Assembly: GCA_959608625.1 (NCBI GenBank)
Contig: CAUHQV010000006.1
Location: 1-64,000 of the forward strand
Direction: 5' to 3'
DNA: 64,000 nt
Origin: an uncultured Flavobacteriales bacterium
GTDB lineage: Bacteria > Bacteroidota > Bacteroidia > Flavobacteriales > UBA1820
Every line of letters starts with the position of its first letter. Position 1 is the stretch's first letter. This document shows positions 57,838 to 64,000 of this stretch, in pieces. The notes beneath the pieces are model-generated. The model saw only the letters and a program-made list of their open reading frames with translations. It did not search any database and had not been told where the DNA came from. The position numbers and the translations under genes were made by a program.

Positions 57838-58779
57838 CTATGCGAGGACTTCGTTCTTAAAATACGCAATCGTCTTTACCAGACCTTCCTCCAACTCTAT
57901 ATCCGTTACATAGTTCAGTTTTTTCCGGGACAGGGTTACGTCCGGGCTGCGCTGTTTGGGGTCATCCGCCGGGCAGGGCAAAAATACGATTCTGGACGAA
58001 GAACCGGTAAGCCTTATGACATTTTCTGCCAGCTGAAGGATGGTAAATTCTTTGGGGTTGCCCAGGTTGACCGGCCCGATGAAAGAATCGTCCTGCGCCA
58101 TCATCCGCACCATCCCCTCTATCAGGTTGTCTATGTACTGGAAGCTTCGGGTCTGTTTTCCGTCCCCATAGATCGTAATGTCCTCCCCTTTGAGGGCCTG
58201 CAGGATAAAATTGGACACTACCCGCCCGTCGTTAGGCTGCATCAGCGGGCCGTACGTATTGAATATACGGATCACTTTGATCTTGGCCCCGAGTTGGGAG
58301 TGGTAATCGAAAAACAAAGTCTCTGCGCAGCGTTTTCCCTCGTCATAGCACGAGCGCGGCCCGATAGGATTTACGTTCCCGAAATACCGTTCGTTCTGCG
58401 GGTGTTCCAACGGGTCTCCGTATACTTCGCTGGTGGATGCCTGCATGATCTTCGCCCCGGATGAACGGGCCAGTTCCAGCATATTGATCGCACCCAGGAC
58501 AGATGTTTTCAAAGTACGGATCGGGTCGCTCTGGTAATGGATCGGGGAGGCCGGACAGGCCAAATTGTATATCTCGTCCACCGGAGTATCGTACGGCATA
58601 GTAACATCGTGCTCGACTAGCTCGAAGTCGGGATCTTTTTCCAGGGAAGCCACACTGGAGCGGTTTCCGGTAAGAAAATTATCCAGGCAAATGACATGGT
58701 TTCCCTCGGCGAGCAATCTTTTGCAAAGGTGGGCTCCTATGAAGCCCGCGCCTCCGGTGACCAAAATACGTTTCTTCAT
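57838..58779 (-). CDS. UDP-glucuronic acid decarboxylase (UDP-xylose synthase)
   Basis: This 313-residue SDR enzyme makes UDP-xylose from UDP-glucuronate. The N-terminal GGAGFIGAHL (NAD-binding, from residue 9) and the UXS-specific GPRSCYDEGKRCAE (Tyr-x-x-x-Lys, ~143) are present, along with PRSCYDEG spacing and GDGKQTRSFQYI. ATG 58777-58779 is preferred over a TTG seven codons upstream. A promoter lies at 58816-58847. It is separated from the polysaccharide cluster by ~155 bp and followed by the receiver-kinase gene. Confidence 0.92.
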   Translation of the reverse strand: MKKRILVTGGAGFIGAHLCKRLLAEGNHVICLDNFLTGNRSSVASLEKDPDFELVEHDVTMPYDTPVDEIYNLACPASPIHYQSDPIRTLKTSVLGAINMLELARSSGAKIMQASTSEVYGDPLEHPQNERYFGNVNPIGPRSCYDEGKRCAETLFFDYHSQLGAKIKVIRIFNTYGPLMQPNDGRVVSNFILQALKGEDITIYGDGKQTRSFQYIDNLIEGMVRMMAQDDSFIGPVNLGNPKEFTILQLAENVIRLTGSSSRIVFLPCPADDPKQRSPDVTLSRKKLNYVTDIELEEGLVKTIAYFKNEVLA

Positions 58780-58815
58780 TCTCTCTTTCAGTCTAATCAA
58801 TTTTTAATCAGTAGA

Positions 58816-58847
58816 CAAATTTAGCATTATTTAACCGTCGATTTCAA
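58816..58847 (-). promoter_or_regulatory. promoter of the UXS / receiver-kinase operon
   Basis: TTG (58845-58847) then, after 21 bp, TAAATTTG (58816-58823) on the minus strand. The ATG is ~37 bp downstream. The spacing is slightly longer than ideal. The surrounding 130 bp are very AT-rich. Confidence 0.6.
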
Positions 58848-58934
58848 TTATCGGATCGTTTTTATCTTCATTGTTTCGTTTTTCATGTGTCAAAATACTA
58901 TTTTAGTTTCAGTTATTATTAAAATCCCTGTTAA

Positions 58935-60110
58935 TCAACCCCTGCGGGCTTTTTCCCAGGTTCCTTTTCCCTTGTTGCGCCGCAGATAGAACATTCCCCG
59001 TATCACGTTCGCGTTCATGAACAGGAAATAATATGGTACGAAAGCCCACCGGGGCACCTTTCCTTTCTCCGCACACAGGTATCCGTATCCTGCCGCCGCA
59101 TAGAACACCGCCTGCAATCCCAATAGGGTTCCATACAGAAAAACACGCTCTCCGCCCGCCACCAAGAGGATATTAAGCGGAATCAGCAGGAACAGCGCGA
59201 CGGGAGCTGCCGACCAGCGCAATACCTTGCGCGAAATATATTGGAAACTCAGAGTTCTGTAGCGGAATACATTCAGCAACCCCCGCAGCCTTCCTATCGA
59301 CTGAAGGCCCCCGGCGGCGATCCTCACTTTGCGCTTGGCCTCTTCCCGCATATCGGCGGAGGCCGTTTCACAGGCGTATGCCTGCTTGCAGTAAGCGATC
59401 TTATACCCTTTGCGCGCGATCTCCATCGAAAGGATGAAATCGTCCAGCAGCGTATCCGGCGGAAGGGCGATATACAACGGGGTACGGATAGCGAACAGCT
59501 CCCCCGCCGCCCCTACGGTCGTATACAGCCGGTCGTCCAGCGCCTTGAGTACCGATTCGTATTTCCAGTAAATGCCTTCCCCCGCCGTAGCGCCCTGCCC
59601 CTGGCGGCTGACGACGCGTTTCTCGCCCGCTACACAGCCTACCCGGGGATCGGAAAAAGCCTTGGCGATTTCCAGGATAGCCTCGGGATTGAGCATCGTA
59701 TTGGCGTCCGTATACGCGGTAATAGGGGTGGAAATATAGGGCATCGCCCGGTTGAAGGCTGCCGCTTTTCCCGCCCGAGGGCCGCCGGAAATAAGTTGTA
59801 TCCCGGGATAGGCCGACAAAAGCCGGTCTGTACCGTCGGTAGAACCGTCCGTTACCCAGGCTATCGTCAGTTTTTTCTCCGGATACTGCAGCGCCCGGCA
59901 ATTGGCCATTTTTTCCTCCACTACCGATTCCTCGTTGTAGGCGGCTATCAGCAAGGTGATCTCGGGCCACTGGTCCGGGGCTTTTCTTTCCGCCGGGCGG
60001 CGGAAAAATTCCTTGACCTTCACCAGCACATAAAGCAACAGCCCGTAACCTACATACGTATAGACTACCAGAAATACACACATCCAAAATACGACCTCAA
60101 TCCATCCCAT
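58935..60110 (-). CDS. GT2 family membrane glycosyltransferase
   Basis: This 391-residue protein has an N-terminal membrane helix (~5-30) and a GT-A domain (~45-280) with TLLIAAYNEESVV, TDGSTDGT and YTDANTML (DxD-type). At least two C-terminal helices (~305-330, 340-365) follow. It resembles processive or polymer-type GT2 enzymes of polysaccharide clusters. It overlaps the end of the GT4-like gene by 14 bp, so the two are translationally linked. Donor and acceptor are unknown. Confidence 0.85.
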   Translation of the reverse strand: MGWIEVVFWMCVFLVVYTYVGYGLLLYVLVKVKEFFRRPAERKAPDQWPEITLLIAAYNEESVVEEKMANCRALQYPEKKLTIAWVTDGSTDGTDRLLSAYPGIQLISGGPRAGKAAAFNRAMPYISTPITAYTDANTMLNPEAILEIAKAFSDPRVGCVAGEKRVVSRQGQGATAGEGIYWKYESVLKALDDRLYTTVGAAGELFAIRTPLYIALPPDTLLDDFILSMEIARKGYKIAYCKQAYACETASADMREEAKRKVRIAAGGLQSIGRLRGLLNVFRYRTLSFQYISRKVLRWSAAPVALFLLIPLNILLVAGGERVFLYGTLLGLQAVFYAAAGYGYLCAEKGKVPRWAFVPYYFLFMNANVIRGMFYLRRNKGKGTWEKARRG

Positions 60111-61239
60111 CGTTTTTCTTATTTAAAACCTCGTCCAATACTTTCTGCATCTGTGCCACCCACGACAATCCCGCGACCGAACTGCGTATCTGTGCCGGAG
60201 TAAGGGTATTATTCCGGCAAAACCGGACTACCGCCGCGATATCGAGCGGACTTTCATCGGCCGGAGCTTTCATCACGTAAGGCGTCGCATCGAAATCTCT
60301 GTCCGTTTCCGAATAGACGAACGGGATACCGCGGGCGGCATATTCCCGGTTTTTCAGCGTTTTTATACGGTCTATTCCACACCGGTGGCGCCCCAGACTG
60401 GCAATACCCATATCGGCATTCTCAAAAATCGCATCGAGTTCCGCCCCGGACTTCGGCCCGTGGAAGATTACCCGGTCTTCCAAGTGATATTTTATGGCCA
60501 GCGCCTGTAGCATTTCCAACTGCGAAAACACCCCGCTGCCCACCACATGGAATTCCACTTCCTGCACCGGGGATGTCCTGTAGTATTCGGCCAATCCTTC
60601 GATGACACGGTCGAAACCATGCCAGAAGTGTATATCGGCCACTCCCATGAGGCGGATTACAGCTCCCGGCCGGTTTTCGGAGACTTTTACCGGAATAGCC
60701 CCGAAATCGATCCCGTTGGATATCCGGATGGTCGGCACACCGAAAATGGAGGGAAAGTCGGAAAAGGTCACGATCCGGGAAAGCCGGCGGGCCATCGCCC
60801 CCCGGAATATTTTGTCCGCTTGCAAGACGGCCCTGGCCCGTAGCGGAGCGCGGCTGTACTCACTGTCGTAGGGGTACGTGGGTATCTCCATGACCACTTT
60901 CACCCCCATGCGTTTCATCTGCCCGAGCCAACGGTTCAAAAAGGGATTGGCGTTATGGTCGGCGCGCATATAAACGAACTCCACGCCATTCTCCCGGATA
61001 TAGCGGGTCAGTGCCCCGTAGCGTATTCTTTTCCCGATCTTCCCCCGGGTACCAGGCCCGAAATCCTCTACGACCTGCCCTCCGGCCATCCGTTTCCAGT
61101 GCCCGTCGGCCGAGCAAGCCACATAGCACAGTTCTACCTCCAGCCCACATTCCCGAAGGGCAGCGAGCTGGGAGAAAATTTTCTTGCTGATGCCGTTATG
61201 GGCGGCAAAACCGTGGAAGACCAAAAACAATCCTTTCAT
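60097..61239 (-). CDS. glycosyltransferase, GT4-like (GT-B fold)
   Basis: This 380-residue soluble protein has a GT-B layout. The N-terminal half contains FHGFAAHNGISKKI, a hydrophobic beta-strand and loop of the acceptor side. The C-terminal half has the donor-side fold with VEFHVVGSG, VIFHGPKSGAELDAIFENADMG and the conserved EYAARGIPFVYSE (EX7E-like). It would use a nucleotide sugar to extend a surface glycan at the cytoplasmic face. It lies 10 bp after the acyltransferase gene and overlaps the next glycosyltransferase. Confidence 0.8.
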   Translation of the reverse strand: MKGLFLVFHGFAAHNGISKKIFSQLAALRECGLEVELCYVACSADGHWKRMAGGQVVEDFGPGTRGKIGKRIRYGALTRYIRENGVEFVYMRADHNANPFLNRWLGQMKRMGVKVVMEIPTYPYDSEYSRAPLRARAVLQADKIFRGAMARRLSRIVTFSDFPSIFGVPTIRISNGIDFGAIPVKVSENRPGAVIRLMGVADIHFWHGFDRVIEGLAEYYRTSPVQEVEFHVVGSGVFSQLEMLQALAIKYHLEDRVIFHGPKSGAELDAIFENADMGIASLGRHRCGIDRIKTLKNREYAARGIPFVYSETDRDFDATPYVMKAPADESPLDIAAVVRFCRNNTLTPAQIRSSVAGLSWVAQMQKVLDEVLNKKNDGMD

Positions 61240-61249
61240 ATCTTACAGG

Positions 61250-62320
61250 TTATAAGGGTAAACGTCCGGTCAACAGGCCTGCTACACGGGGGGCGGAACG
61301 GGCCAGCAAACGGTACACGGTTAGGGAAAGCACGATCACCACGGCTGGCGCCAGGAAATACACGGCGATGAGTTTTGGGTCTGTCGGAGGCGCGGAGAGG
61401 TTCAATGCCAGCCTTTTGACAAAGGTGAGCAGCGGATCGTGGAAAGCGAACAGGAAAAACCCCAACGCGCGCAGGGACGCATAGGATTTCTTTTTCCCGT
61501 ACCGCTCGACAAGGTAGGCCACCAGGTTAGCCGTAAACACCATCCCGAGCAAAAACCCGGCCCTGTCCAGCGGCAGCATGTACCGGACATCCCGCAACAC
61601 CATGTTCACAACCAAAAGGACAGGGTAAATGATATAGACGGCTGTAGCGTATTTACGGAAAAACACGAGGAAGTCTTTTCCTTTCAGGCTGAAACAAGCC
61701 CCGAAAACAAAACAGGAAAAACTCTCTGCCATGAACGCCTGCCCCGGGGTGAACAGCCAGACCAGCAGCAGCACTCCCGCTCCCCACCAGCCGGTCAGTT
61801 TCACATAGAGCCGGATAAGGGGCGAGGCGAACCCCAGGATGATCAGGTTGCGGATATACCAGAACTGGTGCAGGATAGGCGTCCCGTTCCCCCAGTCCCA
61901 ATCGCCTCCGTCCCAGAAAGCCCGGAAAAAATCTTTCAGGTCGTAATCCCGCACCAAAAGGTTATTCCCTGAAAAGAAATGAGACAAGGCCGGGATGCTT
62001 TGCAGGCAGAAATACATCGACAATATCAAACCGTTCCACAACAGGTAAGGCACCAGCAGGCTCCGGATTTCTTTCCGCAGCTTCATGCCGTAAGGCTGAG
62101 GACGGCAAAAGAACAGGTAACCCGAAATGAAAAACAGCGACGGTACAGCCACCTGTGCGATCTCCAGGGAGAAAAGAAAGCTGATGAATCGGTATCCGGA
62201 AAAATCGCCGGCCTCGACCATTCCCCGGGTCGAGGAATAGGAGTGGATCAGCACCACATAGAATATGAGCAGGAACCGTAATACGTCGATGGTTCGGGAT
62301 TGCAGGTCGTTCTTGCGCAT
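61250..62320 (-). CDS. acyltransferase 3 family membrane protein
   Basis: This 356-residue integral membrane protein has about ten hydrophobic segments. The N-terminal RTIDVLRFLLIFYVVLIHSYS holds the Arg and His typical of the acyltransferase 3 family, and the FFISGYLFF helix follows. It would O-acylate sugars of the polysaccharide. It starts 4 bp after the flippase stop. Confidence 0.87.
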   Translation of the reverse strand: MRKNDLQSRTIDVLRFLLIFYVVLIHSYSSTRGMVEAGDFSGYRFISFLFSLEIAQVAVPSLFFISGYLFFCRPQPYGMKLRKEIRSLLVPYLLWNGLILSMYFCLQSIPALSHFFSGNNLLVRDYDLKDFFRAFWDGGDWDWGNGTPILHQFWYIRNLIILGFASPLIRLYVKLTGWWGAGVLLLVWLFTPGQAFMAESFSCFVFGACFSLKGKDFLVFFRKYATAVYIIYPVLLVVNMVLRDVRYMLPLDRAGFLLGMVFTANLVAYLVERYGKKKSYASLRALGFFLFAFHDPLLTFVKRLALNLSAPPTDPKLIAVYFLAPAVVIVLSLTVYRLLARSAPRVAGLLTGRLPL

Positions 62321-62324
62321 ATTC

Positions 62325-63782
62325 TTAATTCCTTTTATTTATGATCCGGCGTATCCTCCCGGCAATATCGTATTCGCCCGTCCACTGGATATATCCCAAC
62401 CCGACGATCAAAAAGATCAGACCCTTCCCGGCCAGCGACCAGACCAGAGGAGTACCCGACAAGCCCGCTCCGGCAAAATAAAGCACGGCCGACAACAGGG
62501 CGGTCAGCCCGAGCGGGGAAAGAAACTGCTTCCAGAACGGCCCCCAGGAAAGCCGGAGAGCTTTGTAATACAGCAGGTAATAGCACTGCACGAAATTGAC
62601 GGTGAACGAAATGCAAATGCACCAGGCTACCGCTTCAAGGGACTGGAATACGAATATGCCCAGTACGATCCCGGCCACATTGAGTACGGTGGACAGAACC
62701 CCGCTTATGAACATCGTGCGGGTGGAATTAGCCGCCTGGAAAATGGAACCGGACGTGGAAAGGACGATTTGTATCCCTACCGAAAGGGCGAGTATCTGGA
62801 ACACCGGCACAGAGGGTTCCCACCGATCCCCGAAAACGATCAGTACGATCTCCCGGGCACCGGAGAACAACAGGGCCGACAAGGGAAATCCGATGAACGC
62901 CAGTATCCGTACCACCTTCAGGTACGAATCGGACAGGCGCTTCAGGTCGTTTTGGAGGTCGGCGAATACCGGATGCATCACCGGCGATATGACATGCGTG
63001 ATATTTTGCAGCGGGAGCATCATCAGCCGGTACGATTTTTCGTAATAACCCAACAGAGTCATGTTCATATATTTGCCTATCAATAGCTTATCGAGGTTCC
63101 GCGAAAAATAGTTGATCAGGTTGAAAAAGAATTGGTACATCGAAAACGAAAATATCTTCCGGATCGATTCGACCCCCCACGTAAGGCGCAGTCGCTGGGG
63201 ATTTTGCCGGAAATTCACCACGAAAAGCAGGATGCTCGACCCGATCGGAGCTATCACGAGGGCGTATATCCCCATTCCATGCAAAGCCGCTACGATGGCC
63301 GCCGTACCGCAGACCGTCTGCACCGCAAGGGTACGAAAGGCGATAAAACGGAACCTCTTTGCTTTGTAAAGCAACGCGTTAGGCACGATATTGGCCGAGG
63401 CAAAGAAGAGATTTACCGACAGCCACTGGCAAATGTGCAGAAGGGCGGGCTCTTCGTAATAGCCGGCCACCAGCCACGAACAGGCAAAAAACAATCCGGC
63501 CAGGATCGCCCCGCTCCACACCGTGAAGGAAAATATATTGCTCAGGTCTTTCTTTTCGAGGTCCCGGTACTGGATCACGGCGGGTGCGATACCCAGGTCG
63601 CTGAAAATACCGAAGAATGTGATGATGACCGTCGCAATGGCCATCACCCCGAAATCGGCCTGGGATATGGTCGGCACACGAGCCAACACTCCCATCACAG
63701 CCAGCGAAACGAGGATACCCGCGTATTTGGCTACAGCTGTATAGAATACGCCTGTGGTCAGTTGTTTTCCGGTAGAATTCAT
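62325..63782 (-). CDS. polysaccharide flippase, Wzx/PST type (MOP superfamily)
   Basis: This 485-residue protein has 12-14 hydrophobic segments with the PST/Wzx layout. The N-terminal YTAVAKYAGILVSLAVMGVLARV and SQADFGVMAIATVI match the start of such transporters. It would move lipid-linked oligosaccharide units across the inner membrane. It overlaps the previous gene as ATGA (63779-63782). The presence of a flippase with GT and acyltransferase genes marks an O-antigen- or capsule-type locus. Confidence 0.88.
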   Translation of the reverse strand: MNSTGKQLTTGVFYTAVAKYAGILVSLAVMGVLARVPTISQADFGVMAIATVIITFFGIFSDLGIAPAVIQYRDLEKKDLSNIFSFTVWSGAILAGLFFACSWLVAGYYEEPALLHICQWLSVNLFFASANIVPNALLYKAKRFRFIAFRTLAVQTVCGTAAIVAALHGMGIYALVIAPIGSSILLFVVNFRQNPQRLRLTWGVESIRKIFSFSMYQFFFNLINYFSRNLDKLLIGKYMNMTLLGYYEKSYRLMMLPLQNITHVISPVMHPVFADLQNDLKRLSDSYLKVVRILAFIGFPLSALLFSGAREIVLIVFGDRWEPSVPVFQILALSVGIQIVLSTSGSIFQAANSTRTMFISGVLSTVLNVAGIVLGIFVFQSLEAVAWCICISFTVNFVQCYYLLYYKALRLSWGPFWKQFLSPLGLTALLSAVLYFAGAGLSGTPLVWSLAGKGLIFLIVGLGYIQWTGEYDIAGRIRRIINKRN

Positions 63783-64000
63783 CGGCGGCGTATCTTATCG
63801 AACGGTTTTTTACCCAAAAGGACGGCCAAAGTCCGCGGACGGACATACCGGGGATACTTCCTCATAGCTTCCCAGGCGACGGAGAGCCGCTGGGAAAACG
63901 GAAGTTCGTAAGCCTTGCCCACGGCCGGGTTGATCATCCGGCACAGGAACGTATCGACCAATCCCTTTCGAGCGGAGGTTTCCCCGCGGGCAAAAAGCCG
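63779..64000 (-). CDS. partial gene entering from the right edge, possibly a glycosyltransferase
   Basis: The frame is open from the window edge (64000) to the stop at 63779-63781. It encodes the C-terminal 73 residues of a larger protein (visible tail RLSVAWEAMRKYPRYV, then LGKKPFDKIRRR). The first residues in view have no start codon that would make it a complete gene. It is basic and helix-prone, like the C-termini of some GT2 enzymes, and sits upstream of the flippase with an ATGA overlap. The product cannot be named with certainty. Confidence 0.5.
   Translation of the reverse strand, partial: RLFARGETSARKGLVDTFLCRMINPAVGKAYELPFSQRLSVAWEAMRKYPRYVRPRTLAVLLGKKPFDKIRRR

Noticed and set aside
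57022..58464. A 480-codon open frame on the + strand
   Set aside because: Antisense to the receiver-kinase and UXS genes, both with intact motifs.
1..64000. CRISPR arrays, insertion sequences, integrases, rRNA operons, known riboswitches
   Set aside because: No regularly spaced direct repeats, transposase or integrase genes, rRNA or recognisable riboswitch core were seen by eye. Only one tRNA gene was found.

Overview
The window looks like chromosomal backbone of a Bacteroidota (Bacteroidetes) bacterium, probably order Bacteroidales and perhaps close to Alistipes/Rikenellaceae. The evidence is: a dozen or more promoters with the phylum-specific -7 box TAnnTTTG, several with a TTTG/TTG element about 19 bp upstream; Bacteroidota-typical families (HTH_34 regulator, 2TM, DUF4199, DUF4286, DUF6909-like, DcaP-like porin, patatin with C-terminal barrel, YbbR-like next to coaE); a zinc-free L31; and a waaA gene (LPS-making cell). 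G+C is visibly above 50%, so long non-coding antisense frames are common. I see no phage, insertion sequence, rRNA or CRISPR array. The genus guess is an inference, not a result.

Layout. 0-6.5 kb: pentapeptide-repeat protein and upp; a Dabb protein; a three-gene membrane/winged-helix operon; nudC; a 2-hydroxyacid dehydrogenase; an outer-membrane porin with a long leader. 6.8-12.3 kb: yidD-cysS and folE on the minus strand; argS-DUF4286-rsmA on the plus strand. 12.3-22 kb: ybjQ-like, DUF493 and waaA, an inverted-repeat element, then dnaG coupled to a DUF6909-like gene, a ClC channel with CBS domains, and aspS. 22-31 kb: lspA and a GH73/LysM hydrolase; patatin-barrel protein, radA and an ACT-domain protein, divergent from lysC; a cysteine desulfurase. 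31-41 kb: rpmE2; coaE and a YbbR-like gene; two DUF4199 proteins, a polyprenyl-type glycosyltransferase and a phosphohexomutase; an AlkZ-like glycosylase, idi, gpsA, tRNA-Arg(CCG); radC. 41-48 kb: trmB and a MacB-like permease, divergent from an S9 peptidase, 5-formyl-THF cyclo-ligase, GDPD and an NAD(P)-binding protein; ybaK-like; a truncated metallo-beta-lactamase-fold gene.

48.4-57.8 kb is a signalling block: two tandem, paralogous hybrid histidine kinases with periplasmic ABC_sub_bind-like sensor domains, an endonuclease/exonuclease/phosphatase protein, and a soluble receiver-kinase protein. The last gene follows a UDP-glucuronate decarboxylase (UXS) by 18 bp. 58-64 kb is the end of a surface-polysaccharide cluster (flippase, acyltransferase, GT4-like and GT2-like glycosyltransferases) that runs off the right edge.

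The points most worth a second look are: the dnaG-coupled DUF6909-like protein with a nucleoside-phosphorylase-like motif; a DnaG whose four zinc ligands are all replaced; the inverted-repeat element between dnaG and waaA; the tandem sensor kinases without a DNA-binding output; the UXS-kinase pairing; an ACT-domain protein divergent from aspartate kinase; and the truncated MBL gene. No complete, clearly unprecedented system is evident. Most of the window is housekeeping genes.
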